DNA of 64,000 nt from Alkaliphilus oremlandii OhILAs (lineage in GTDB: Bacteria > Bacillota > Clostridia > Peptostreptococcales > Natronincolaceae): the NCBI RefSeq assembly GCF_000018325.1, contig NC_009922.1, forward strand, positions 3,059,559-3,123,558, given 5' to 3'. Below are positions 32,563-41,397 of this stretch, piece after piece. The notes beneath the pieces were generated by a model that saw nothing but the letters and a program-made list of their open reading frames with translations, was not told the DNA's origin and ran no database searches. Each line of letters begins with the position of its first letter. Within the stretch, counting starts at the first letter, position 1. A program made the position numbers and the translations under genes.

Positions 32563-34851
32563 GTGAAGAAAAGACAAAAACTAGTTATCTGCACATTAGT
32601 CGTAGTAACTATGCTATCTGCCATGATTGGTGGACCAGCAGGCGTATTAGCTTTTGCTAATACAACATCAACTTCTGAGTTAAATCGTTTACTTGTTAAG
32701 GGCTCTATCGGTAACGACGTCAAACTTCTGCAAACACTTCTCAATAATGAAGGTGCTAATCTGGAAGTTGACGGTAGTTTTGGACCTTTAACTCTAAAAG
32801 CCGTTAAAGAATATCAAAGTAAAAATGGATTAAAAGTAGATGGTTTCGTTGGACCGCTTACTCGTGCAAGTTTAATGGGCAAAGCAGCTCAAATTCCAAC
32901 TGTAACTGAGCCTACAAAACCGACTACACCTACTGCACCAACTGCACCTACTACAAAACCTGTTGAGACAACTACAACTTTAGCTCCTGGTAAAACAGCT
33001 TTAAAAATCGGAAGAGCAGACTATGCTGCTCACGGTACAAAAAGCTTTGCCAACGTTACAGTTGCATTAGTTGGTGATAAGATTGTTGCTACTTCTATCG
33101 AAGAGTATCAATTCATGGCAAAGGCTTCTAATACTGGCGTTCCTAACTCTGACAAAGACTTCGGTAAGAACTATGCAGATCCTGAAATGGTTCTAGCTTC
33201 TAAGCTTGTAAATGCAGATGCTTACAGTGCAAACATGGCTGCTAAAGCTGGTTCTACTGTTCATTTACGAGATAACTTCAAAGCCATTGAAAACTTTGTG
33301 AAGGGTAAAACTGTAGCCGAGCTTAAAGCAGTTACTGCTAAGACTCCTCAAGAAGTCGTAGATGCTGTTTCTGGCGCTACTTTAGTAGATACTTATGGAT
33401 ATATTAATGCAGTGGTTAAAGCGGCTGAAACAATCAGAGCTACTTTCCCTGTAGATGTTACTTCTATCAACAATTTAACTATGGGAAGAGCAGACTTTGC
33501 TGCTCATGGAACTAAGAGCTTTGCTAGTACAGTTACTGTTTTAGATGGTGACAAAATTGTAGCTGCTTCTATTGAAGAATATCAATTTATGGCAAAGGCT
33601 TCTAATACTGGCGTTCCTAACTCTGACAAAGATTTTGGTAAAAACTATGCAGATCCGAACATGGTTTTAGCTTCTAAATTAGATAATGCAGATACTTACA
33701 GCGCAAACATGGCTACTAAGGCTGGTTCTACTGTTCATCTACTTAAAAACTTTAATGCAATCGAAACATTTACAACTGGAAAAACAGTTGCTGAACTTGA
33801 AAAAACTCTTTCTAACAATACTGCAGAGCAAATGGTGGATGCTGTAACCAGCGCTACTTTAGTAGATACTTATGGTTACGTTAAAGCTATTGTTGAAGCA
33901 GCTAAGAAGGCTCCTGTATCTGAAAAAACAGCTTTAAAAATCGGAAGAGCAGACTATGCTGCTCACGGTACAAAAAGCTTTGCTAACGTTACAGTTGCAT
34001 TAGCTGGTGATAAGATTGTTGCTACTTCTATCGAAGAGTATCAATTCATGGCAAAGGCTTCTAATACTGGCGTTCCTAACTCTGACAAAGACTTCGGTAA
34101 GAACTATGCAGATCCTGAAATGGTTCTAGCTTCTAAGCTTGTAAATGCAGATGCTTACAGTGCAAACATGGCTGCTAAAGCTGGTTCTACTGTTCATTTA
34201 CGAGATAACTTCAAAGCCATTGAAAACTTTGTAAAGGGTAAAACTGTAGCTGAGCTTAAAGCAGTTACTGCTAAGACTCCTCAAGAAGTCGTAGATGCTG
34301 TTTCTGGTGCTACTTTAGTAGATACTTATGGATATATTAATGCAGTGGTTAAAGCGGCTGAAACGATCAGAGCTACTTTCCCTGTAGATACAGCTTCCAT
34401 CAACAATTTAAAAATTGGAAGAGCAGACTTTGCTGCTCATGGAACTAAGAGCTTTGCTAGTGCTGTTGCCATCTTAGATGGTGACAAAATTGTAGCTGCT
34501 TCTATTGAAGAATATCAATTTATGGCAAAGGCTTCTAATACTGGTGTTCCTAACTCTGATAAAGATTTTGGTAAAAACTATGCAGATCCGAATATGGTTC
34601 TAGCTTCTAAATTAGACAATGCAAATACTTATAGTGCAAATATGGCTGCTAAGGCTGGCTCTACTGTTCATCTGCTTACAAACTTTAATGCAATTGAAGC
34701 ATTTACAACTGGCAAAACAGTAGCAGAGCTTGAGTCACTTACTGCAACTAAAACTGCAGAGGAAATGGTGGATGCTGTAACCAGTGCTACTTTAGTAGAT
34801 ACTACAGGTTACGTTAAATCAATTGCAGCTGCTGCTAAATTAGCTAAATAA
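32563..34851 (+). CDS. Surface protein: peptidoglycan-binding domain plus four FMN-binding-like repeats
   Basis: A 762-residue exported protein, GTG start behind AAGGGGGA. A signal peptide (to about residue 31) is followed by a PG_binding_1 domain (GNDVKLLQTLLNNEGANLEVDG, residues 45-105), a Thr/Pro-rich linker and four repeats of about 145-155 residues. Each repeat has IGRAD-AAHGTKSFA, GDKIVA-SIEEYQFMAKASNTG and a C-terminal DAVSGATLVDT (repeats 1, 3) or DAVTSATLVDT (2, 4). The SGAT segment resembles the covalent FMN site of FMN_bind domains (RnfG/NqrC type). Repeats 1+2 and 3+4 are a 933-bp tandem duplication. Probably a wall-bound flavoprotein; the flavin link is inferred. Confidence 0.8.
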   Translation: MKKRQKLVICTLVVVTMLSAMIGGPAGVLAFANTTSTSELNRLLVKGSIGNDVKLLQTLLNNEGANLEVDGSFGPLTLKAVKEYQSKNGLKVDGFVGPLTRASLMGKAAQIPTVTEPTKPTTPTAPTAPTTKPVETTTTLAPGKTALKIGRADYAAHGTKSFANVTVALVGDKIVATSIEEYQFMAKASNTGVPNSDKDFGKNYADPEMVLASKLVNADAYSANMAAKAGSTVHLRDNFKAIENFVKGKTVAELKAVTAKTPQEVVDAVSGATLVDTYGYINAVVKAAETIRATFPVDVTSINNLTMGRADFAAHGTKSFASTVTVLDGDKIVAASIEEYQFMAKASNTGVPNSDKDFGKNYADPNMVLASKLDNADTYSANMATKAGSTVHLLKNFNAIETFTTGKTVAELEKTLSNNTAEQMVDAVTSATLVDTYGYVKAIVEAAKKAPVSEKTALKIGRADYAAHGTKSFANVTVALAGDKIVATSIEEYQFMAKASNTGVPNSDKDFGKNYADPEMVLASKLVNADAYSANMAAKAGSTVHLRDNFKAIENFVKGKTVAELKAVTAKTPQEVVDAVSGATLVDTYGYINAVVKAAETIRATFPVDTASINNLKIGRADFAAHGTKSFASAVAILDGDKIVAASIEEYQFMAKASNTGVPNSDKDFGKNYADPNMVLASKLDNANTYSANMAAKAGSTVHLLTNFNAIEAFTTGKTVAELESLTATKTAEEMVDAVTSATLVDTTGYVKSIAAAAKLAK
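32998..34820 (+). repeat. 933-bp coding tandem duplication
   Basis: The segment from 32998 recurs from 33931 with very few changes (for example TTAAAAATCGGAAGAGCAGA at 33001 and 33934). The offset is 311 codons and keeps the frame, doubling an ancestral two-repeat module. Confidence 0.85.
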
Positions 34852-34879
34852 TCGATTCAATTCATCCTTATAATACAAT

Positions 34880-34934
34880 AAAAATCTGGGTTCCATATAG
34901 GTAATCGCCTATATCTGAACCCAGATTTTTTATT
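34880..34934 (+). terminator. Intrinsic terminator of the surface-protein gene
   Basis: AAAATCTGGGTTC and GAACCCAGATTTT enclose an inner stem ATATAGG/CCTATAT, followed by a T run. Strong and probably bidirectional. Confidence 0.9.
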
Positions 34935-34952
34935 GAGCTTTTTTACAACAGC

Positions 34953-35831
34953 TTAAACCTGCTGCTTTTTTGAAACAGGGATCCATATTTCACTTCTAAA
35001 ATTTGCTGAATCCATATCCTTACTTTCATTCCACAAAATTTCAGGACCTTCTGCTAGCTCATAATTTGAAGAAGGAAACCATTCAGAATAAATCCGTCCC
35101 CATGTTTCTTGCAATGTTTTAGGGAAAGTCCCTACAGATTCAAAAACTGCCCAAGTTGATGCCGATACTTCCAGCCCATGCATATTACTAGGACATTCTT
35201 TAGTAGTAGCTACACCGATATAATGATCCAGCTGTCCCTTTTCTTCCATTCGACCTTCATCAAAATTTGCAGAAGCCTGAATAATTCCTAATGGCTCTAC
35301 GTTTGAAAGTTCTTTTAGTTCGTGGATAATTTCTTTGACATCTACCCACATAGAAGCAATGTGGGGATTAACACCCTCAAAAACGATGGGCACTCTCTTC
35401 TTAAGGCCTACAATAGAAAATCCTTCTTTTTCTTCAATACGATAATTCATTTCATTCCCTCCTCTAATTGATAGCTGGAAGGTCATAGGTGGAAAGGCTT
35501 TTAGCTGTTGTCCATTATTCCTTGCTTCTGAAGGGGTGATACCATGCAAGCTCTGAAAAGCTCTCGTAAAAGAATCTGGAGAATTGTATCCATATTTAAC
35601 TGCCAAATCAATTACTTTTATATTGCTATTGTTTAGCTCAAGAGCTGCAAGGGTAAGTCGCCTGCGCCGAATATATTCTGACAGTGTAACACCCGAGAGA
35701 AAAGAAAACATTCTTTGAAAATGATATTCTGAGCATAGGGCCAATCTAGCCACTTCTTTTAAATCAATCTCATCGAGAAGATTCTTTTCGATATAACTTA
35801 AAGCTTCGTTCATGTTTTTTATAGAATCCAT
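34953..35831 (-). CDS. AraC-family regulator with GyrI-like effector domain
   Basis: A 292-residue regulator. The first 110 residues are a double helix-turn-helix of AraC type ([56 protein letters not shown]). The C-terminal 150 residues are a GyrI-like small-molecule binding domain ([28 protein letters not shown] [21 protein letters not shown]). Relatives respond to multidrug or lipophilic ligands. GAGGAGG is 8 bases before the ATG at 35831; the frame extends to 35897 without a ribosome site. Confidence 0.88.
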   Translation of the reverse strand: MDSIKNMNEALSYIEKNLLDEIDLKEVARLALCSEYHFQRMFSFLSGVTLSEYIRRRRLTLAALELNNSNIKVIDLAVKYGYNSPDSFTRAFQSLHGITPSEARNNGQQLKAFPPMTFQLSIRGGNEMNYRIEEKEGFSIVGLKKRVPIVFEGVNPHIASMWVDVKEIIHELKELSNVEPLGIIQASANFDEGRMEEKGQLDHYIGVATTKECPSNMHGLEVSASTWAVFESVGTFPKTLQETWGRIYSEWFPSSNYELAEGPEILWNESKDMDSANFRSEIWIPVSKKQQV

Positions 35832-35920
35832 CAATATGACCTCCTCATACCAATATGATAACAGGAGCTTTGCAGGAGCATCCGATATTTTCTGCACAAG
35901 AATGTAGGGTTTGACAATTG

Positions 35921-36376
35921 TTATATTCGTATTTTCTCAAACTCCGTGATATAAACATCTGAACGAATTTGAATATCTTTTTTCTTTTTATAACCATTTT
36001 TTAAATATAAATTAACGGCAGGAAGGTTTTCTTTTCCTGTACATACGATGACCTTCTTCACATTACTTTCAAGTTCTTCTACGAAGTTTATCATTTTATT
36101 AGCGATACCCTTTCTGAAAAAAGAGGGGTGTATTGCTATTCTGTGTATATCTAAAGCATCTTCAATAACTTTATATGAGATGATTCCTGCTAAGGAGTCC
36201 CCGATTTTATACCCATAGAAAATTTCATCACATCCTTGTAAACGCTCTATGGTATCCTTTAGCGGTGGTATATCGTCGAATCCTATAATTTCAGCTTCTA
36301 TTTTATATGAGATCTTTTGCAATTCTATTATATACTTCACAGTTTGTACATCCTTTAAATCTAGTTTTTCTATCAC
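35921..36376 (-). CDS. GNAT-family N-acetyltransferase
   Basis: A 151-residue acetyltransferase, GTG start with AGGGAG 8 bases upstream. The core [25 protein letters not shown] forms the acetyl-CoA binding strand and loop, and [13 protein letters not shown] is the usual C-terminal motif. The RKGIA loop is a variant of the common Q/RGxGxG/A. The substrate is unknown. Confidence 0.83.
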   Translation of the reverse strand: MIEKLDLKDVQTVKYIIELQKISYKIEAEIIGFDDIPPLKDTIERLQGCDEIFYGYKIGDSLAGIISYKVIEDALDIHRIAIHPSFFRKGIANKMINFVEELESNVKKVIVCTGKENLPAVNLYLKNGYKKKKDIQIRSDVYITEFEKIRI

Positions 36377-36432
36377 TTTTTATTCTCCCTTTACTGCAAA
36401 AATATAGTTCACTATGCTCATAACGAATCAAA

Positions 36433-36855
36433 TTATTCGATAATTTTAATTGAAGTCAATGGAATGGTTATAATCTCATCATTAAAGTTTATAAGTACGG
36501 AAACATCCTTATAGTTCCGCTCTAAATATTTACTAGAATCAAAGGAGCCCTTATACATACCGAAGTGTGGAAATTTATCTTTTACTATTGTTAGTTTATC
36601 ATTATACACTATTTGATCCTTAGCCAAAATATCAACGGAGATTTTAGAAGGTGGTTCAAAATCCTCTGTTACTAATGTAACTACTAACTGACTATTGTAA
36701 CCTATATTCATGTTTAAAGATGCCTTCCATCCATCATTTTCTCCGATCATATCAACGGTCGTATTTTTTCTCATAGGAGATCTTGTACTATAAAAAATTA
36801 AGCTTACTACCACAAGTATAATTATTGCCATACCTTTTGAGAAACTTCTTCTCAC
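36433..36855 (-). CDS. Hypothetical membrane-anchored or secreted protein
   Basis: A 140-residue protein with an N-terminal membrane helix or signal (GMAIIILVVVSLIFYST), then a predicted beta-sandwich of about 110 residues (WKASLNMNIGYNSQLVVTLVTED, GMYKGSFDSSKYL). I do not recognise the family. A GTG at 36855 lies 5 bases after GGGGGGAG; the TTG just before it is also possible. It stands between an acetyltransferase and a PNPOx-like gene without evident operon links. Confidence 0.6.
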   Translation of the reverse strand: MRRSFSKGMAIIILVVVSLIFYSTRSPMRKNTTVDMIGENDGWKASLNMNIGYNSQLVVTLVTEDFEPPSKISVDILAKDQIVYNDKLTIVKDKFPHFGMYKGSFDSSKYLERNYKDVSVLINFNDEIITIPLTSIKIIE

Positions 36856-37019
36856 CAAGACTCCCCCCTTTGCGGTTCTTATTTATCCAAAGCGAATAAC
36901 ATTTTACTTGCAGGCTCTATTTCTTCTCGCTTTCAAAAATTATTTGATACTCATAAGCAGTTAAAACTCCCATTTTTTCCTTTGGTGGAACTACAACTTG
37001 AATTCATCTTCCGTTAATA

Positions 37020-37583
37020 TTATTCCATTCGTCCCCATTTCATTTCTTTACCATATTGATCGTATTTCTTTCTCTTGGTCTTGATCTCTGCTATCTCTAT
37101 CTTATATACGTTGGTCCTTTTTAAACCTGATTGAATCGCCATATGAAAATATTCCATTTTTGTTGGTGTATACTTTTCACATAGAAGCTTCATAGCTTTA
37201 ATTTTGTCTTGTTCGCCTTCTAATAAACTTACTTTACCTTTTACAACTGCAGATTCATATTCTGTTGTAAAAACACTGCTGATCAGTAATACTGCCTTTG
37301 ATTCATCTTTCGTTATTTCATCTAATTCCTCTTTCGTATAGTTTTCTGGAATCTTTACTTCCCCAACAAAAACTACATGAACATTGGGGTTTCTCTCAAA
37401 AATTTTTACTTTTTTCCCATCCATAGCGGAATGGAAATATAACGTATTTTCATCTCTAACAATGGAAAGTGGAATACTATAAGGCTTATTTTCTTCATCT
37501 ACCATGGTCATCACACCATATCTGGCCTTGTCTATAATTTCAATTCCAAACTCCGCACTCATTTCTCGATCTTTTCTTCTCAT
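37020..37583 (-). CDS. Pyridoxamine 5'-phosphate oxidase-like flavin protein
   Basis: A 187-residue protein with the split-barrel flavin-binding fold. ARYGVMTMVDEENKPYSIPLSIVRDENTLYFHSAMDGKKV is the N-terminal FMN-binding region typical of the PNPOx-like/NimA group. The C-terminal half includes YTPTKMEYFHMAIQSGLKRTNVYKIEIAEI. Members reduce small molecules or bind flavin or heme; the actual reaction is unknown. GGGGGA precedes the ATG at 37583. The 289-base gap to the next gene is AT-rich, with no feature seen. Confidence 0.82.
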   Translation of the reverse strand: MRRKDREMSAEFGIEIIDKARYGVMTMVDEENKPYSIPLSIVRDENTLYFHSAMDGKKVKIFERNPNVHVVFVGEVKIPENYTKEELDEITKDESKAVLLISSVFTTEYESAVVKGKVSLLEGEQDKIKAMKLLCEKYTPTKMEYFHMAIQSGLKRTNVYKIEIAEIKTKRKKYDQYGKEMKWGRME

Positions 37584-37872
37584 AATCTTTCCCCCAAACC
37601 CTAAATTATTTTGAATTCATTATTTACTTCATATTCTATCTAAGGAATTCAAATTCCTCAAGTACATAAATTAGAAATATCAGAAGAAAGAAAATCTTTA
37701 CAACTCAATAAAGTCAAAGGGTCTGAATTTACTAAGTCGGATCGTAAGATACTGAACTACTTTTAAGAGAATAAAATTGAGAATAATTTACTATAATGAT
37801 ATAATAAGGTTGCCATGAATTTACATTAGTCTTAGATACATAAATTTTTATATTTTGCGAGGTGACTGATTG

Positions 37873-38943
37873 ATGAGAAGAAAAAATGTCTTTATAGCCT
37901 GTATCCTCTTGATTATGATGATATTATCTGCTTGTTCCGGCATATCCACTCAAAGTAATCTACCTGAGCCTTCACCACAACCTACAGGTAAAATTTATTT
38001 GTACGGAGAGCATCACAGCGTAGAAAAAATATTGAATAAAGAGTTTGAGCTGTGGTACGACTATTATCATGAGGACAATATGAGGCATCTATTTGTAGAG
38101 TTTCCATACTATACTGCGGGATTTTTAAACCTATGGATGCAATCTGATAACGACGCTATACTCGATGAGGTCTATCAAGATTGGGCTGGCACCGCTTCAT
38201 ATTCTCCTGTTGTTAAAGAATTTTATAAAAAAATAAAAGAGCAATGTCCTGAAACGATTTTCCATGGAACGGATGTTGGACACCAGCATGATACCACTGG
38301 GCAGCGATTTTTAAAGTATCTTCAAAGTAGTAATTTAGAAAACTCAGAGGAATACTTACTTACCAATAAATCCATTGAACAAGGTAAACTTTTTTATAAG
38401 AATTCTGATGATGCCTATCGTGAGAATATGATGACGGAAAACTTCATTTATGAGTTTAACAAAATCAGTGACGAGGATATTATGGGGATTTACGGTGCAG
38501 CTCACACTGGACTTGAAGCGATGGCCTATAATGCGCCCACTGTTCCTTGCATGGCGAATCAACTAAAGCAGCATTATGGCCATATCATCCATTCGGAGGA
38601 TTTAAGCTATTTAGCAAAAGAAATTGAACCTCTCAAGGTGGATACCATCCGTGTTCATGGAAAAGATTATGAAGCCTCCTATTTTGGAAAGCAGCCTCTA
38701 ACATTTAAAGACTTTACATCTAGAGAGTTTTGGCGTTTGGAGAATGCCTATGATGATTTTTCTGATCAACCAACAACCGGCGATGTGCTGCCTTATAACA
38801 ATTATCCCATGGTCATAGAAACAGGACAGATCTTTGTGATAGACTATACAAAAGCAGATGGCTCTAGCACCAGGCTGTACTACCGATCTGATGGGGATAT
38901 ATGGCAAGGTAAACCTACTACTGCAAACTTTACAGTAGAATAA
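37873..38943 (+). CDS. TIKI/ChaN-EreA-like superfamily lipoprotein
   Basis: A 356-residue exported lipoprotein (lipobox MILSACSG). The segment KIYLYGEHHSVEKI near residue 40 carries the GEHH motif of the ChaN/TIKI/erythromycin-esterase-like superfamily, and ENMMTENFIYEFNKI with IMGIYGAAHTG provides the later conserved Glu/Asn and GxxH motif. These are putative metal-dependent hydrolases; the substrate is unknown. GAGGTG is 8 bases before the ATG at 37873. It is a single-gene unit closed by a strong terminator. Confidence 0.72.
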   Translation: MRRKNVFIACILLIMMILSACSGISTQSNLPEPSPQPTGKIYLYGEHHSVEKILNKEFELWYDYYHEDNMRHLFVEFPYYTAGFLNLWMQSDNDAILDEVYQDWAGTASYSPVVKEFYKKIKEQCPETIFHGTDVGHQHDTTGQRFLKYLQSSNLENSEEYLLTNKSIEQGKLFYKNSDDAYRENMMTENFIYEFNKISDEDIMGIYGAAHTGLEAMAYNAPTVPCMANQLKQHYGHIIHSEDLSYLAKEIEPLKVDTIRVHGKDYEASYFGKQPLTFKDFTSREFWRLENAYDDFSDQPTTGDVLPYNNYPMVIETGQIFVIDYTKADGSSTRLYYRSDGDIWQGKPTTANFTVE

Positions 38944-38989
38944 CTCCTTATATTACAGACAGCTGTATCTGGTCTGAAGCTAAAAAATA

Positions 38990-39036
38990 AAGCAGGAGAT
39001 TCATAGATTTTATCTATGAATCTCCTGCTTTCAAAA
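38990..39036. terminator. Intrinsic terminator, bidirectional
   Basis: AGCAGGAGATTCATAGAT and ATCTATGAATCTCCTGCT form an 18-bp perfect stem with a 3-base loop, flanked by A and T runs. It lies between convergent genes at 38943 and 39122. Confidence 0.93.
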
Positions 39037-39121
39037 AAACTTTATAGACTTATTACAAAACTTTATTTCCTTCCTATAAAATGTAATATGGAAATAAAAT
39101 CATACATAACCTGCCCCCTCT

Positions 39122-40003
39122 TTATTTTCTACTTCTATGCAATTTATCTATTTTCTTCTGATCTTTCATAAGTTTTAAATATGCACCATCAACTAGTTTT
39201 TTCTTTTCATTGGGTGCACCTAGACTAAAGTATTGAAACACACCTAACCATTGTTCATAACTTAAAGAAGTTGGGCTATCTGAAATATTAAATCCAATAT
39301 TACAAGATAAACGTTTAATTTGATTATACGAAAAAATATCCTTACATCTAGCTTTCATATCTTTTCCAATATGATTAAAGATATAGGCAATAAAATCATA
39401 ATATAGCTTCTCTTGATCCTGCTCTATTAATAGGTTTTCCCTTTTTTTTATATGCATAAATACACTATCAACATTAGGAATTGGATTAAAATCTGCTCTC
39501 TCTAAACTCCTAATTATTCTAAAATCAAAATATGGCTTAAGAAGTAAAGAACGCATACTTTCTCTATTGTAAGGATTACCCGCATATTTTAAAGCTGCTT
39601 CTTTTTGAAGAATAATATATATATCCTCTGGTGAATTATAGGAAGATGTTAACTTTGATAAAATAGCTGCAGTAATATTGTATGGGATACTAGAAAAAAC
39701 CTTATAACTATGTTCTTTTGGCAGTTCAAATTCCAAGAAATCTCCATAAACTATTTCTATATTCTTTATACTAGAAAGTCTATTCCTAAGTTTTTTATAT
39801 ATATGGTAATCATATTCTACTACGTATAATTTCTTACACTTTTCTACCAGTTGTTCTGTGATGATACCTTTTCCCCCTCCAATTTCTATAACTATATCGT
39901 CTTTACTTATATTACTTTTTCTTATTAGCTCATTTACTAACTTTTTACTGTGTAGAAAGTTTTGTGAGTCTTTTAATTTGATCTTATTCTCTTTATGAAA
40001 CAT
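39122..40003 (-). CDS. erm: Erm-family 23S rRNA adenine N6-methyltransferase
   Basis: A 293-residue methyltransferase related to Erm/KsgA. SQNFLHSKKLVNELI, the SAM loop VIEIGGGKGIITEQL, the acidic EYD motif and the catalytic SSIPYNITAAIL (an NIPY-type motif IV with Ser for Asn) are visible, then RADFNPIPNVDSVFMHI. It would methylate A2058 and confer macrolide-lincosamide-streptogramin B resistance. The leader has an attenuator with a 14-codon leader peptide, as in known inducible erm genes, which favours Erm over KsgA. GGTGG precedes ATG 40003; the earlier ATG at 40024 is less likely. The spectrum and class are not determined. Confidence 0.82.
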   Translation of the reverse strand: MFHKENKIKLKDSQNFLHSKKLVNELIRKSNISKDDIVIEIGGGKGIITEQLVEKCKKLYVVEYDYHIYKKLRNRLSSIKNIEIVYGDFLEFELPKEHSYKVFSSIPYNITAAILSKLTSSYNSPEDIYIILQKEAALKYAGNPYNRESMRSLLLKPYFDFRIIRSLERADFNPIPNVDSVFMHIKKRENLLIEQDQEKLYYDFIAYIFNHIGKDMKARCKDIFSYNQIKRLSCNIGFNISDSPTSLSYEQWLGVFQYFSLGAPNEKKKLVDGAYLKLMKDQKKIDKLHRSRK

Positions 40004-40070
40004 TAAATCCACCACCTTCATCATATTTGATGTGGATTCATGTATTGAATAATCCCTAGCAATAAAAATA

Positions 40071-40114
40071 AAAAAAGCTATAGATGAATAAAGTTATCCA
40101 TCTATAGCTTTTTT
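40071..40114 (-). promoter_or_regulatory. Intrinsic terminator/attenuator in the erm leader
   Basis: AAAAAAGCTATAGATG (40071-40086) pairs with CATCTATAGCTTTTTT (40099-40114); read toward erm it is followed by a T-rich tract. It lies about 70 bases before the erm start, after the leader peptide, so erm expression requires read-through. This is the geometry of transcriptional attenuation. Confidence 0.78.
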
Positions 40115-40282
40115 ATTTAAAATAATATTCTTTTGTTTTTAAAGTTTTATATTGAATAATATTACTCTTTGTAAATTATAATTGTTCTATAATTAAAGAG
40201 ACTTTCCCCTGAGAATATATTAAAATATAATAAAATATAAAAATAAGGTTAGCTGTATGGGTCTTCATTACAAGAATCCACT

Positions 40283-40367
40283 AATATAAGGTACAACAAA
40301 TAGAGCCTAGAATTTAGACAAATTACCTTATATTCAATCTATTTAGTTGTATTTATCTAACAACTAA
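40283..40367 (-). promoter_or_regulatory. erm leader stem-loops
   Basis: Two stems overlap or follow the leader peptide: TTAGTTGT/ACAACTAA (40360-40367 with 40343-40350, 9-base loop) and the 11-bp perfect AATATAAGGTA/TACCTTATATT (40324-40334 with 40283-40293). TTTGTTGT at 40294-40301 could compete for ACAACTAA, allowing alternative folds when a ribosome stalls. Confidence 0.6.
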
Positions 40368-40397
40368 ATTACGAATTCTTATTGAAGCTATACCCAT
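40353..40397 (-). CDS. erm leader peptide
   Basis: A 14-codon ORF, MGIASIRIRNLVVR, ATG at 40397 with GGAG 9 bases ahead. Stalling of a macrolide-bound ribosome in this ORF would change leader folding. The start MGI-SI recalls ErmC-type leaders and IRIRN resembles arginine-containing (R/K)x(R/K) stall motifs. The position, just 25 bases inside the transcript, is typical. No homology search was possible. Confidence 0.72.
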   Translation of the reverse strand: MGIASIRIRNLVVR

Positions 40398-40428
40398 TTT
40401 TCAACTCTCCTTTCAATTATTTAAGAGT

Positions 40429-40457
40429 ATTATATCATCTTCAACTAAATTTATCAA
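40429..40457 (-). promoter_or_regulatory. Promoter of the erm leader
   Basis: Minus-strand TTGATA (40452-40457) and TATAAT (40429-40434) with a 17-base spacer. Transcription would start near 40422. Upstream DNA to 40830 is otherwise without a gene; a 40-codon fragment ending at 40491 (ILVDDNLLKELIRE) has no start and is probably a decayed gene. Confidence 0.8.
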
Positions 40458-40830
40458 TCGAATAAGAATAGATGATTTTACCGATCGTTATTAAAACATC
40501 TCAGGAGATTGTAAGTCGAATCCGATTGAACTCTCTCTAATTAATTCTTTTAATAAATTGTCATCGACTAAAATATACTCATCTCCTTCTTCTTTTATAT
40601 TTAAGCAGTGTGCATAAAATAAACATTACACCTAGCTCCTGAATAAGCGAACAGGAACAAGAGATATACAAGTATATAACTTACTATAGCAATTACAGGC
40701 ATCAATGAGGACTAAACAAAATTACCCCTATGCAGTACAGGGATCATCTCTTTAAAATAGCTTAGTCTTTTTTATTGTACCCTTACCCAAAGGATATATT
40801 TTAACAAGTCTACCGCTTCTTTTATCAATC

Positions 40831-41310
40831 TTAACCGTGCCCATGCTGAACATGCTCTGAACCTAAAAACATGGGGATTTGATCTCGAATAAATTTTATG
40901 ATGTTTTCATTCAATACATTGGGTAGAAGATGGATCTTATGTAAATCCTCTACGGGTACCCATTCAATACCAACCTGCATGGTATCTATTTCTGTAGGAC
41001 TTTCTACAGTATCACGAGCCAGCTCACACAAAAAAATATGATATATTTTGTGTGCATATTCCGGGTAGATCTCTCTCACCTCAACATCTTCACAGATCTC
41101 TTCAAATAATGCTACAAATTTCTTTGGAGAAACATGATATCCTGTTTCTTCAAGACATTCTCTAATTACTGCTTCATGTAATGTTTCATATGTATTTTGT
41201 CCTCCACCAGGCAATGAATAATATGCGCCATTATATTCATCGTAGCACTTATTTAGCAATACCTTACTTTCATTAAGAATCATTGCCTTTGCTACACTTC
41301 TAATACTCAA
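40831..41310 (-). CDS. NUDIX hydrolase
   Basis: A 159-residue hydrolase. The Nudix box is GGGQNTYETLHEAVIRECLEETGY, with AMILNESKVLLNKCYDEYNGAYYSLPGG upstream, like ADP-ribose/MutT-type members with a broad range. The HGHG tail may be incidental. It starts at TTG 41310 behind AAGGGGG, 9 bases away. The substrate is unknown. Confidence 0.85.
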   Translation of the reverse strand: MSIRSVAKAMILNESKVLLNKCYDEYNGAYYSLPGGGQNTYETLHEAVIRECLEETGYHVSPKKFVALFEEICEDVEVREIYPEYAHKIYHIFLCELARDTVESPTEIDTMQVGIEWVPVEDLHKIHLLPNVLNENIIKFIRDQIPMFLGSEHVQHGHG

Positions 41311-41397
41311 TTCTAAGCGCCCCCTTTGTGCTTCACAGAATTGTATCTTTCTATTCTATTTTACTCCATGCTTTCCTCCTACCCTAGAAAAACCACG

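Noticed and set aside
32998..34820. CRISPR-like array
   Set aside because: The regularity is a coding repeat of 145-155 residues and a 933-bp duplication; there are no short repeats with unique spacers.
39122..40003. KsgA (16S rRNA dimethyltransferase)
   Set aside because: The gene has a leader peptide and attenuator as inducible erm genes do, and is not beside typical ksgA neighbours; phylogeny would be needed to settle it fully.
40249..40292. Plus-strand small ORF MGLHYKNPLI
   Set aside because: It lies antisense inside the erm leader, has no good ribosome site and overlaps the leader stem, so it is probably chance.
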